A stretch of DNA of 15,279 nt, taken from contig NZ_BNAL01000042.1 of the NCBI RefSeq assembly GCF_014653275.1, forward strand, positions 1 through 15,279. Reading direction: 5' to 3'. Below, piece by piece: positions 1 through 7,296 of this stretch. Made by a program: the position numbers and the translations under genes. Source of the DNA: Deinococcus piscis. Lineage in GTDB: Bacteria > Deinococcota > Deinococci > Deinococcales > Deinococcaceae. Every line of letters starts with the position of its first letter. Position 1 is the stretch's first letter. The notes under the pieces were generated by a model, which did no database searches, was not told where the DNA came from, and saw only the letters and a list, made by a program, of their open reading frames with translations.

Positions 1-18
1 CTGGGTTAAACTGCTTAA

Positions 19-174
19 AGCTACGGAATCTTCGAACGTAGCCTGAAGGATTTTCCGTACCACTACCATCAGGCTGGATTGCAAAGCTGGTTTTGCGGGA
101 CATTGACTTTCGGGGAGATGGAGGCTCATCTGGCGGCGCAATTCGCCTGGCAGGCAAAGGTCCATCAGCCATGA
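19..174 (+). pseudogene. C-terminal fragment of an unrecognised protein
   Basis: Frame 1 is open from just after a TAA at 16-18 to TGA at 172-174 and gives about 51 residues that read like real protein, for example PYHYHQAGLQSWFCGTLTF and EMEAHLAAQFAWQAK. No start codon with a ribosome site is visible, and two in-frame stops (7-9, 16-18) lie upstream, so only the 3' end of a gene seems to remain. Its stop overlaps the ATG of the next fragment (ATGA at 171-174), the usual sign of two co-translated genes. I do not recognise the family. A regulator or enzyme partner of the following flavin monooxygenase is possible but is a guess from position only. Confidence 0.35.
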
Positions 175-305
175 CGCCACGCATTCTGATTGTCGGTGCT
201 GGTATCGGTGGCCTGACCCTGGCGCAATGTCTCCAGCGAAGGAGTATCGAGTTCGACCTTGTAGAGCGGGCTTCACGGGCCGGGCCAGTGGGAGCAGGCA
301 TTTGA
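171..305 (+). pseudogene. FAD-dependent monooxygenase, N-terminal remnant
   Basis: The 44-residue product starts MTPRILIVGAGIGGLTLAQ, the Rossmann FAD-binding motif GxGxxG, followed about 20 residues later by the acidic end of strand two (FDLVERA) and then GPVGAGI. This is the standard opening of PHBH-type flavoprotein hydroxylases, which are normally 370-550 residues long. Reading stops at TGA 303-305, exactly where the family would continue into its substrate domain, and none of the three plus-strand frames beyond gives recognisable monooxygenase sequence. The gene is therefore truncated by deletion or rearrangement. It overlaps the preceding fragment by four bases, so the original pair was probably one operon. 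Family assignment is good; function is surely lost. Confidence 0.7.
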
Positions 306-454
306 CTGACATTGAGGGGGACTCCCGTCTCCGGGGCAACCAGTACGACACCAGGGATACTCTGTACCGCACTCGAGTCGATTTTTCCTCCTGACGCTAT
401 AAGGTCGGCGTGAACAGGTGCGTCACCTCGGTGATTCCAGCCTTTGCCTGGGTA
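306..454. other. Non-coding junction between two gene remnants
   Basis: These 149 bases separate the end of the monooxygenase fragment from the end of the SDR fragment. No frame gives a convincing protein. One minus-strand frame, in phase with the SDR fragment beyond its TGA, stays open and reads protein-like in places (for example IPGVVLVAPETGVPLN), so part of the tract may be a decayed extension of that gene or of a third one. No terminator or insertion-sequence end was seen. Confidence 0.35.
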
Positions 455-718
455 TCAAGGATGCCCCGAAGGCCCATCACCAGACTGACCAGGACGATCA
501 GTCGTGGTAGGCATCAGTTGGTCCGGGTGAACGGCGTCGACGGGAACGTGCCGGGCAGCGACCATCTCACTCAGCTCCAGGGTGACCATGAGCAAAGCAG
601 CCTTGCTACGGCAGTACGCCTGAATGCCATCAAAGCTCCGGAGCTGATTCAGATCGTTCAGGTCGAGTCCTTGCTGGCCCAATGATGCGACGTTGACGAT
701 GCGGCTTCCAGCAGGCAT
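455..718 (-). pseudogene. Short-chain dehydrogenase/reductase (SDR) internal fragment
   Basis: The 87-residue frame contains SDR landmarks in the right order: RIVNVASLGQ (strand beta-5 with the catalytic-serine region), AYCRSKAALLM (the YxxxK catalytic pair) and VPVDAVHPDQLMPT (the segment usually written V.A.HPG...T). The N-terminal Rossmann half with its TGxxxGxG motif is missing, since the 30 bases between this fragment and the response-regulator stop at 749 do not encode it. The C-terminal end after MPT turns into a non-SDR sequence before a TGA. Intact SDRs have 250-320 residues. It lies opposite in direction to the monooxygenase remnant, and the two together mark a decayed metabolic region. 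Confidence 0.7.
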
Positions 719-748
719 TTACGGCAGCAGGAGGCAGCTGAGCGTTGA

Positions 749-1396
749 TCAATGGCTTCTCAGCCAGTCCTTGTGCCTCGCCACCTTGACAGCCTCCAGC
801 CGATCGGCCGCGCCTAGCTTATGTAATATTCGTGCCACATGTACTTTTACTGTGTTCTCGCTAATCCCCAGTGCCAGCGCAATGCGCTTGTTGCCCATGC
901 CACGGGCGATAAGGGCCAGCACTTCGGCCTCGCGGGGCGTCAGGGCTTCAGCGGGATGGGCTTCCAGAGTCATAGGTGTCATTCCGGATATCACGGCCGA
1001 TAGGGTTTCCGAGACCAGCGGCTGAATATACCTTTCCCTCGCCGCTACCCGGCGCACTGCCTGCGCAATCTCAGCAGCGTCGGCGTCCTTGAGCAGAAAA
1101 CCTCGCGCCCCAGCCGCCAGCCCGGCCGAGATGTCGCGCTCGTCGTCAAAGGTGGTGAGCAGAATCAGGCCCGGCGTGCGGTGGCCCGCCAGGGCCCGGC
1201 AGACCTCTATGCCCGACATCCCCGGCATGCGGATGTCCAGCAGCACCGCGTCAGCCCTATTCTCTTTCAACCAATGCAGGCAATCCAGGCCGCTCGCCGC
1301 CTCGCCTACCACGGCCATGTCCTTCTCGTACGCCAGCAGGGAGCGCAGCCCCGCCCGCACCAGCGGCTGGTCGTCTACCAGCAGTACGCGAATCAT
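749..1396 (-). CDS. NarL/FixJ-family response regulator
   Basis: A 215-residue two-component DNA-binding regulator. The receiver domain (about 1-120) shows the acidic pair D8-D9, the phospho-acceptor D54 in VLLDIRMPG, the switch threonine in LLTTF (81) and lysine K103. A LuxR-type helix-turn-helix follows at about 152-203 (LTPREAEVLALIARG ... NTVKVHVARI). The start is ATG 1394-1396, because MIRVLLVDD is the normal family start and this ATG overlaps the TGA of the kinase gene by four bases (ATGA). The reading frame stays open further upstream, but that would add 12 residues outside the domain. It is the last gene of the ABC-transporter operon and most likely controls that operon in response to its partner kinase. 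No clear terminator was seen after it. Confidence 0.93.
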   Translation of the reverse strand: MIRVLLVDDQPLVRAGLRSLLAYEKDMAVVGEAASGLDCLHWLKENRADAVLLDIRMPGMSGIEVCRALAGHRTPGLILLTTFDDERDISAGLAAGARGFLLKDADAAEIAQAVRRVAARERYIQPLVSETLSAVISGMTPMTLEAHPAEALTPREAEVLALIARGMGNKRIALALGISENTVKVHVARILHKLGAADRLEAVKVARHKDWLRSH

Positions 1397-2571
1397 GGTT
1401 GCACCGGAAGATGCAGACTCAGTCGGAAGCACCCGCCCTCACGCCCAGCACTGAAGGTGCCGCCCAGCTCCGTAACGCGCTCACGCAGTCCGGCCAGCCC
1501 CAGACCGGCGGGATCACCCAGGGCTGGCCCAGCAGTATTGATGGCTTCCAGGCGTACGCCATCCTCATCAAAGTGCAAGTTCAGCGTCAGCAGATGCCCT
1601 GGTGCGTGTTTCAGTGCGTTGGACAGGCTCTCCTGCGCGGCGCGGTAGAGGGTCAGGCGCTGGGCCTCATTCAGGGGGAGTTCCTGACCCTGAACAGCGA
1701 ATGTCACGCCAGGCCGTTCCAGCAGTTTGTCCACTGCGTCCACCAGATTTCTTTCGCCACTGAGAGGCCGTAGCAGCCGCACTGCGCTGCGCAGGTCACT
1801 CACGGCGGCGGCGTTGCTCTCTTCCAGGGTGGACAGGGTTGCCCTTGCTCCCGGCGACAAGTCCTGCCGTGCCAGCACCTGCAAATTGAGCCGCGCCGTC
1901 ATCAGGTGGTGGCCCAACGTGTCGTGCAGCTCCCGCGAAATCCGCGCCCGTTCGGAGAGGCTGGCAAACTCAAGATGGGCTTCTGACAGCGCTGCCAGGT
2001 TGCGCCGCAGCAGCGCCTCCCGGTAGGCGAATTCAAAGGCGGTGAGCGTGTAGAAGTTGACCACCAGCGCAAAGCCCAGCCACCACGGAAGCAGCGCCAG
2101 CCAGCGGCCCCAGTCGGGCGCGGCGTGGGCGTTGACGAAGTGGTTGAGAAACGCATCCAGTGCTGTAACGGGCACACTGACCAACAGCGACACCAGCAGT
2201 GTGCGCCGAAAGCTCAGCCAGACACGCAGCAGGAGCGGTAGAACGGCCAGCAGCAAAGAGAGCGGGTAGAACTGGGCGTAAAACGCGGTCAGGGCGAGGG
2301 CCGCGCCCCCCAGCGCCCATAACTCCTGCCCCGCACGTTGACCGGGCCGCAAAGCCCAGACGATGAGGGAAAACGCCAACGCCGCGGCCAGCAACCGCAC
2401 CGTGATTTCGGCGGGGTCGGTCACCGGCAGCGTTTGCATGTCCAGCCGCAGTGGGGGAAACACCAGGGTAAACAGCAGGATGGGCAGCAGGTTCAGCCCG
2501 CTGAACAGTACGGCGGCGCGGGCGGTGGGACGCTCGGCATACCATTCGTGCCACCAGTGTTCAAACTTCAC
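1393..2571 (-). CDS. Membrane sensor histidine kinase, NarL/DesK type
   Basis: A 392-residue kinase. The first 180 residues form about six hydrophobic segments (near 20-40, 58-75, 87-102, 103-118, 122-142, 158-178) with short loops, so the sensor is probably membrane-embedded with no large external domain. The HisKA_3 dimerisation helix carries the phospho-acceptor H216 in SRELHDTLGHHL. The ATPase domain has the N-box QESLSNALKHA (N318) and the G-box GLGLAGLRERV. The start is GTG at 2569-2571, inside the end of the upstream permease gene (11-nt overlap), with GGGAGG about 9 nt before it. It should phosphorylate the response regulator encoded immediately downstream. Intramembrane kinases next to small ABC exporters usually sense peptide antibiotics or envelope stress; that role is inferred. 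Confidence 0.93.
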   Translation of the reverse strand: MKFEHWWHEWYAERPTARAAVLFSGLNLLPILLFTLVFPPLRLDMQTLPVTDPAEITVRLLAAALAFSLIVWALRPGQRAGQELWALGGAALALTAFYAQFYPLSLLLAVLPLLLRVWLSFRRTLLVSLLVSVPVTALDAFLNHFVNAHAAPDWGRWLALLPWWLGFALVVNFYTLTAFEFAYREALLRRNLAALSEAHLEFASLSERARISRELHDTLGHHLMTARLNLQVLARQDLSPGARATLSTLEESNAAAVSDLRSAVRLLRPLSGERNLVDAVDKLLERPGVTFAVQGQELPLNEAQRLTLYRAAQESLSNALKHAPGHLLTLNLHFDEDGVRLEAINTAGPALGDPAGLGLAGLRERVTELGGTFSAGREGGCFRLSLHLPVQP

Positions 2572-3271
2572 GGCGCTCGGCCTCCCTTACAGTGAGTAGG
2601 GCAAACGCCACCCCCAGTCCCACCGATATGAGGAGGAGCCTCAGCGCTGACCCACCGTCCGGCGGCTGCGCAGCCAGAATCGGCAGCGACCAGGGCCACC
2701 AGGGAGACAGGAGCGGCTGGCTCAGCCCTGCGAAGGCAAGCAGGATTTCAGCGGCCCCTAGGCCCAGAGGCACCAGAAAGTTGGAGAAACGCAGCGCCGC
2801 CCACATGCTCAGGCCGAGCAGCCCCAGCGACGCCAGCCAGCCGCGTCCCAGGTCACACGCGAACTGTGTCCAGTTCGGCGTGCCGGAAAGTGGAAGCAGG
2901 GCACTGCTCAGGGCCGTCATGCCTCCCATAATGACCATCATTAGCAGGGATAACCCCAGCAGGAGCAACCCCAGCGGAAGCAGCCCTTCATGGCGAGGAC
3001 GCGGTGCAGCGAATATCAGCCGCCAACCGCCGCTGTACCCTTCCAGCCCGGTCAACTGTGCGGCGAGCAGGCCCAGCACCAGCGGTTCCAGCAGTAGAAA
3101 CCATGTCACCTGCGCATTGCCCAGAGGCTCTGCCCAATCTCTCCCACGAAACCCTGTGGCGGTAAACCAACCCAGATTGACAGCAGCCGGCACAAGCGGA
3201 AGGCCCAGTACGGCTGGCCAGACCAGTGTACGGCGCAGTTTCAGAACCTCTAGCTGCAGCAGCTTAAGCAT
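2561..3271 (-). CDS. ABC-2 type transporter permease (second paralogue)
   Basis: About 236 residues, very hydrophobic, with roughly six membrane segments after a basic cytoplasmic start, LEVLKLRRTLVWP. The start is ATG 3269-3271, because a strong GGAGG lies five bases upstream and the homologous neighbour begins at the same point. An earlier in-frame ATG at 3286 would add five residues. It overlaps the upstream permease by 8 nt and the kinase by 11 nt. Size, topology and the two-permease-plus-ATPase arrangement fit the ABC2_membrane_4 group that includes lantibiotic-immunity LanE/LanG permeases. It likely forms a heterodimer with the upstream paralogue and is driven by the ATPase encoded first in the operon. 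Substrate unknown. Confidence 0.85.
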   Translation of the reverse strand: MLKLLQLEVLKLRRTLVWPAVLGLPLVPAAVNLGWFTATGFRGRDWAEPLGNAQVTWFLLLEPLVLGLLAAQLTGLEGYSGGWRLIFAAPRPRHEGLLPLGLLLLGLSLLMMVIMGGMTALSSALLPLSGTPNWTQFACDLGRGWLASLGLLGLSMWAALRFSNFLVPLGLGAAEILLAFAGLSQPLLSPWWPWSLPILAAQPPDGGSALRLLLISVGLGVAFALLTVREAERREV

Positions 3272-3977
3272 CTTGCCTCCGCACATGCTGCAGACTCAGG
3301 GCCCAACAAGCAAGGGCCACCACCACACTCACCGCACCCGGGAACTGGAGGTCTTTTCCATCCTGGCCCGGCAACGACAGCAGCGTGGGAAAGGTCCAGG
3401 GCCACCAGGGGCCGAAGCTATCGGAATTGATGCCCATAAAGCCAACCACCATCCCCGCCATGCCCAGACCGATGGGCGCAAGAAAGCTGGGAAAGCGTAG
3501 CGCGGTAAGAAACAGCACGAGCAAAAGCTCCACGCTCCCCACCCAGCCGCGCAATCCCCCCCATACGAACGCCGCCCAGTCCGGCGAGCCCGTGAGAGAC
3601 GGCAGACTAAGGGCGCTGAGGCCGACGCTCAGCAGCATTAGAGTGGCCATGACGAGACTCAGAAACAGCAACAGCACCATCTTGGCGTACGGGACGCTTC
3701 TCCGTGGCCGCGGCGCGGCGAAATTCAGCCGCCAGCCTCCGCCGCTGTGTTCCGACCCCAGCACCCACGCCACGAGTAGACTCAGCACCAGCGGCATCAG
3801 CATCAGGTGCCAGGTGTTCAGACCATTTTGCAGAACGTCGGCCCACTCCGCCTTCTGGAAACGCTCTGAGTGGTGAATCACCGTGTTCATCACTGCCGGA
3901 ACAAGTGGAAGGCTCAGTGCTACTGGCCAGACCAACGTGCGCCGCAGCTTCAGGAACTCCAGTTTCAGCAGCCTCAT
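3264..3977 (-). CDS. ABC-2 type transporter permease (first paralogue)
   Basis: 237 residues with the same plan as its downstream neighbour: MRLLKLEFLKLRRTLVWPV at the start, then about six hydrophobic segments, with a charged loop RPRRS near residue 93. The two share the LKLRRTLVWP block and the spacing of hydrophobic stretches, so they probably arose by tandem duplication and then diverged. The ATG overlaps the ATPase stop as ATGA, which argues for translational coupling. It is the membrane half of the exporter. A role in extruding an antimicrobial peptide, or in self-protection, is inferred from the LanFEG-like gene order and not from any motif. Confidence 0.85.
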   Translation of the reverse strand: MRLLKLEFLKLRRTLVWPVALSLPLVPAVMNTVIHHSERFQKAEWADVLQNGLNTWHLMLMPLVLSLLVAWVLGSEHSGGGWRLNFAAPRPRRSVPYAKMVLLLFLSLVMATLMLLSVGLSALSLPSLTGSPDWAAFVWGGLRGWVGSVELLLVLFLTALRFPSFLAPIGLGMAGMVVGFMGINSDSFGPWWPWTFPTLLSLPGQDGKDLQFPGAVSVVVALACWALSLQHVRRQDA

Positions 3978-4870
3978 GCCTGGACCCCCGTCAGTGCGAA
4001 GTACCGGTCTTCGAGGCGTCCCCCACTGCGGGTCAGGCTCTGCCAGTTCAGGCCAGCGGCCAGCAGGGCGCGGGCCACGCGGGCCTGGTCGGCGGCTGGT
4101 GGGAGATGCAGGGTGTCGCCCAGGCGGGTGAGGGTGAACCCGGCCTCTGTCAGCACTTTTTCAGCCTCCTGCGCCCGATCACAGACCACTTCCAGCCGCT
4201 CCCCGGCCCCAGCGCGAAACTCTTCCAGGCTACCCTGGAATACCAGTTGTCCGCCTCGCATCACGCCCAGATGAGTGGCGAACCGCCCCACCTCGCCCAG
4301 CAGGTGACTTGATACCACCACCGTATGCCCGCGCTCCCGCAGCCGGACCAGTAGGCCACGCATTTCCTCCATGCCCTGTGGGTCAAGGCCATTTTGCGGT
4401 TCGTCCAGAATCAGGCTACGGGGGTTGCCCACCAGCGTCATGGCGATGCCCAGGCGCTGTTTCATGCCCAGCGAGTAGGTGCGGGCGGGGCGGCGGGCGG
4501 CGTCGCTCAGGCGCACCAGTTCCAGCAGCTCGGCGTGGTCGGCGGTGCTGGCCCCACGCAGGCCGCTGGCAACTTGCAGGTTCTCGCGGGCCGTCAGGTT
4601 GGGATAGAAGGCAGGCGAGTCGATCATGCCCGCCACCTGGCGGCGTGCGGTGGGCTGTCGGGCGTCCTGGCCGTCGATCAGGCACGCGCCGGAGGTGGGA
4701 CGCGACAGGGCCAGCAGGCAGCGCAGCGTGGTCGTCTTGCCCGCGCCGTTTGGCCCCAGTAGGCCGTACAGCGAGCCGGGCGGGACTTGCAGGTTCACAT
4801 TCCTGACGACAGCCCTGCCCGCGTAGCTTTTACTGAGGGCCTGTGTTTGTAGAGGCAAGGTGGGTGACAT
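3974..4870 (-). CDS. ABC transporter ATP-binding protein, BcrA/LanF-like
   Basis: 298 residues from ATG 4868-4870. Motifs in order: Walker A GPNGAGKT (39-46), Q-loop region MIDSPAFYPNLTARENL (82-98) with D where many ABC proteins have Q, signature YSLGMKQRLG (132-141), Walker B SLILDEP (152-158) followed by QNGLDP, and H-loop histidine H189 in VVVSSHL. The acidic Q-loop residue and the S.GM signature are typical of the bacitracin/lantibiotic-immunity subgroup. A C-terminal segment of about 80 residues follows the ATPase core. A GTG at 4909 would add 13 residues, but the ATG matches family length better. AAGGA sits only one base from the ATG, a short spacing. It is the first gene of the operon and powers the two permeases encoded after it. 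Confidence 0.93.
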   Translation of the reverse strand: MSPTLPLQTQALSKSYAGRAVVRNVNLQVPPGSLYGLLGPNGAGKTTTLRCLLALSRPTSGACLIDGQDARQPTARRQVAGMIDSPAFYPNLTARENLQVASGLRGASTADHAELLELVRLSDAARRPARTYSLGMKQRLGIAMTLVGNPRSLILDEPQNGLDPQGMEEMRGLLVRLRERGHTVVVSSHLLGEVGRFATHLGVMRGGQLVFQGSLEEFRAGAGERLEVVCDRAQEAEKVLTEAGFTLTRLGDTLHLPPAADQARVARALLAAGLNWQSLTRSGGRLEDRYFALTGVQA

Positions 4871-5216
4871 GTCCTTAGCTTGGAGGGGCAGGTCACCCGG
4901 TCGCGTCACTCTGTGGGATTACCAGGGAGTACTCTGGGTTGAAGGATGGCACGCCGTTGCGAGGGTGCCTCAAAAACGGCACCAGTCGTTTCACGAACCT
5001 CAGCTTCACTCAGCCCGCCTACTCCAAACGGGCAAACTCATCCGGAGTTTGTCTGGGCAGCGATGTGTGTGACCTTGCCTCGCCGTCATCTGTAGGCCAG
5101 ATGTCAAGCACCAGACGCAGAGACGAGCGGCACACCAGGCGTAATCCCACTTGAAGGAGGCTCGGAGATCACGGAGGCCATATACCGGAAACCAGATGGC
5201 CACCCATCCTCGGGAA
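4871..5216. promoter_or_regulatory. Intergenic region with the ABC operon promoter
   Basis: 346 bases lie between the ABC operon start and the parB stop, both on the minus strand. No convincing gene is present. The tract must hold the ABC operon promoter. Candidate control elements are the palindrome GAGTACTC at 4927-4934, 57 bases upstream of the ATG, and a 7-bp-arm inverted repeat at 5033-5051. A spaced GGCCAT/ATGGCC repeat (5176-5201) lies just after parB. No clear -35/-10 pair or T-tract terminator could be called by eye. Confidence 0.45.
5033..5051. repeat. Inverted repeat, 7-bp arms, upstream of ABC operon
   Basis: CAAACTC, five bases (ATCCG), GAGTTTG: a perfect dyad in the region before the ABC/two-component operon. 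It lacks a T tract on either side, so a protein-binding site fits better than a terminator. It is preceded at 5012-5025 by a 14-base string that recurs at 7043-7056 next to another dyad. Confidence 0.45.
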
Positions 5217-6116
5217 TCAATTTTCTTCCACAAGCTTGGCCAGCTCGGCGAGCAGCCGACTTGCTTTCTCCTGCTTCCGGGTATCCAAAGCCATCAGCCT
5301 TTCAGGGTCTACCCTTCCGCTGAGGTGCGACCATTGCCGGACCAGATCAGGCTTCTGCTCTCCCCTGCCGGCCTGCGAACTCTTCGCTTCCCGAATGGCC
5401 TGCTGCACCTGCCTGCGGCTCCACTCGCCAGAGACAACTTTAGGCAGCCAGTCTCGCTGCTGCTCTGGAGTGGCGGCCCTGAGGGCAAGAACTGCAGAGT
5501 AGGAAGCGCCCTGCTCGATGGCCGTCACCAGTGCCTGCGGCAACCGGAGCAGCGCCAAGTAGTTCCGCTTGTAGCTCTGATAGGTCAGTTCCTTGTTGAC
5601 CAGGCCCAGGGCACCGGACAGCACCCGCAAGGTCTCCTCCGGCGGATGATTGGCTCCCAACTCCTTTTGGACTTCTTCCGCATCTCGTCCCAGCTCCAGG
5701 GCCGTCAGATCGAGGACAGCCCTCGCCACCTCATAGGCATTGAGGTCTTCCCGCTGGAGATTCTCCTGCAACCCGTAGATCCGGGCCTGCCGGTCCGTCA
5801 GTTCGTGAATCATCGCCGGGATCGTGGTCTCCCCTGCCACCTGACTGGCGCGCAGGCGTCGTTCTCCCGCCACCAGCTGAAACTGCTGTTCCCCCAGCTG
5901 CCGGACCACCACCGGTTGAAGTACTCCATTGGCCTGGATGTCAGCCGCGAGTTCGTCAATGGCCTGGAAGTCACGGCGGGCCTGATAAGGTGACGGCTCA
6001 ATCTGCTCCAGTGGGATGTAGCGGACGGGCCGGTTCCTGCGCTCCGATTCGCGGATGCTGTCCGTCGCCTGCTGGGCGCGGGCACGGGCGGCTGCCAGGG
6101 CACTGTTTCTGGTCAT
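5217..6116 (-). CDS. parB: ParB/RepB/Spo0J-family partition protein
   Basis: 299 residues. The N-terminal ParB/Srx nuclease-fold domain runs from about 31 to 130 with IPLEQIEPSPYQARRDF, the CTP-binding box GERRLRA (84-90) and the second box QENLQREDLNAYE (117-129), where IENLQR is the common form. A helix-turn-helix region follows (about 130-215, with ALVTAIEQGASYSAVLAL), then a charged C-terminal dimerisation tail rich in K and E. It should load onto a parS site, spread as a clamp and stimulate ParA. The ATG overlaps the parA stop as ATGA and has AGGTG four bases upstream. parA-parB is a standard plasmid segregation operon. Assignment is firm; the cognate site is probably the palindrome before parA. 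Confidence 0.95.
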   Translation of the reverse strand: MTRNSALAAARARAQQATDSIRESERRNRPVRYIPLEQIEPSPYQARRDFQAIDELAADIQANGVLQPVVVRQLGEQQFQLVAGERRLRASQVAGETTIPAMIHELTDRQARIYGLQENLQREDLNAYEVARAVLDLTALELGRDAEEVQKELGANHPPEETLRVLSGALGLVNKELTYQSYKRNYLALLRLPQALVTAIEQGASYSAVLALRAATPEQQRDWLPKVVSGEWSRRQVQQAIREAKSSQAGRGEQKPDLVRQWSHLSGRVDPERLMALDTRKQEKASRLLAELAKLVEEN

Positions 6117-6886
6117 GCGTCACCTACCCGCTGCAGCAAAGCGTCGGTAGCCTGAATGATCTCAGCGCGCGCGTCGGCTTCGTCCTTAGAACTGCCATCA
6201 ATCGGCCGCCCAGCGTTCTGGCAATTGGCGTAGATGGCTGGCCGCAGCACCATCGGACCGGTGAGCTGATCCCCCAGCATCTCCTGATACACCTCCATGA
6301 CTTCCCGCGACGCCTTGGTCTGGTTCATGTGGGTCACCAGATACATCGCCACTTTCAAACCGGGATTGGTCCGGCTGTATTCCCCGATCATCTCCTGGAC
6401 CCCAGGCAGCGCATCCAGACCTTTGAGTGTGGGAGGCAGGGGCACGATGACCCAGTCCGCGGCGTTGGCCGCATTGGCCGTCATCTTCCCGAGACTCGGA
6501 GGAGCGTCCAGCAGAATGTAGTCGTAGCGGCCACTCGCACGCACGGCGTCGATGGCCACCTTGAGACGGCCCTCGGGGTTGGTCATTCCACCCAGCTGTC
6601 CCTCGGTCCGGGCCAGTGAGAGGTGACTGGGGATCAGATGCATGCCGTAAGCTTCCAGCGGCTCAGGCAACGGCGAATAGTCCGCCAGAGCGGCCTGCAC
6701 GGTCTGCTCCGGTGTGATTTCGTATTTTCCTAGCCAGCTGGTGAGGTTAGCCTGGGGGTCGAGATCAATCAGAAGGACCCGTTTGCCACGCCTTGCCAGC
6801 TCATACCCCAGGTCGCGGGTGGTACTGGTTTTCCCTGCCCCACCCGCGTGGATGAACAGCATGATCACTCTGGTCTGATGGCTCAT
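6113..6886 (-). CDS. parA: ParA-family partition ATPase with altered P-loop
   Basis: 257 residues, the size of the type Ib or chromosomal-like ParA, with no N-terminal DNA-binding extension. The P-loop reads HAGGAGKTS (13-21): the deviant Walker A frame KGGxGKT is kept, but the signature lysine at position 14 is alanine. Walker A' is [13 protein letters not shown] (37-49) and Walker [12 protein letters not shown] (123-133). It provides the dynamic ATPase that positions plasmid copies. It starts at ATG 6884-6886 with GGAG three bases upstream and a CATAAT box six bases upstream, compatible with a very short leader. It shares an operon with parB, and a 32-bp palindrome lies 22 bases before the start, well placed for autoregulation. 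Confidence 0.95.
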   Translation of the reverse strand: MSHQTRVIMLFIHAGGAGKTSTTRDLGYELARRGKRVLLIDLDPQANLTSWLGKYEITPEQTVQAALADYSPLPEPLEAYGMHLIPSHLSLARTEGQLGGMTNPEGRLKVAIDAVRASGRYDYILLDAPPSLGKMTANAANAADWVIVPLPPTLKGLDALPGVQEMIGEYSRTNPGLKVAMYLVTHMNQTKASREVMEVYQEMLGDQLTGPMVLRPAIYANCQNAGRPIDGSSKDEADARAEIIQATDALLQRVGDA

Positions 6887-6908
6887 GACTCCATTATGGG
6901 TGAAGGGT

Positions 6909-6940
6909 CCCAGGTGCGGATACCGGTATCCGCACCTGGG
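6909..6940. promoter_or_regulatory. Perfect 32-bp palindrome, probable parS/operator
   Basis: The left arm CCCAGGTGCGGATACC is followed directly by its exact reverse complement, centred between 6924 and 6925, with no mismatch over 32 bases. It ends 22 bases before the parA ATG and would cover the -35 area of a promoter using the CATAAT box at about 6893-6898. A palindrome of this length is not expected by chance. The natural reading is a centromere-like ParB site that also represses parAB. No second copy was noticed in the window. Confidence 0.75.
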
Positions 6941-7296
6941 GCTGGAAGGGGAGAGGTGACGCAGCAGGCTTCAGAGGCATCTCAGCGGTGCGGCTGCGGC
7001 GACGTCAACGGAACTGAGCGCAGGCGCATTATCCCTATCTATAGCCCGCCTACTCCTCTCTTAAGAGGAAGGTCTGATGGCACTGAAGCGTCGGCATGTA
7101 CCGTACGGAGACCACCTTTCAACCAACGACGCCGACTCTTGCTGTTCTCACCAGCTGGTCAACTCTGATAGTCGCTTCAGGGTGATGGAGGCTCAGTCAG
7201 TCTGAAAGCAGGTGGCACAATGGCAGCCTTTCATCTCCCATAAAAACCCGGCGAATACTCGCGCTTTCCAGTGGTTTCTGCCGGCAGCCAATAAAG
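6941..7296. other. Intergenic region between pnkp and parA
   Basis: 356 bases without a convincing gene. It contains a 14-base string (AGCCCGCCTACTCC, 7043-7056) identical to one at 5012-5025, followed by a hairpin TCCTCT-CTTA-AGAGGA at 7054-7069. On the minus strand GATAAT, just beyond this string toward parA, is a possible -10 box. A candidate terminator for pnkp lies at 7241-7262, and the 10-base palindrome CTGCCGGCAG at 7278-7287. Confidence 0.4.
7241..7262 (-). terminator. Weak candidate terminator after pnkp
   Basis: Reading the minus strand after the pnkp stop, a short stem GCGA-GTAT-TCGC is followed by CGGGTTTTTA. The stem is only four base pairs, so this is a tentative intrinsic terminator. 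The position, about 35 bases after the gene, is right. Confidence 0.3.

Noticed and set aside
1..60. Insertion-sequence or transposase end at the window start
   Set aside because: No terminal inverted repeat or transposase motif could be identified.
2592..3500. 302-codon open frame on the plus strand
   Set aside because: It lies opposite two clear permease genes; the product is rich in S, R and P with no domain, a codon-bias shadow of GC-rich DNA.
4922..4937. CCAGGGAGTACTCTGG as a full 16-bp operator
   Set aside because: Only the central 8 bases are truly palindromic; the outer bases match only if shifted, so only GAGTACTC is noted.
5006..5233. 75-codon minus-strand frame between parB and the ABC operon
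   Set aside because: Composition is not protein-like, it overlaps the parB end, and it contains the intergenic dyads.
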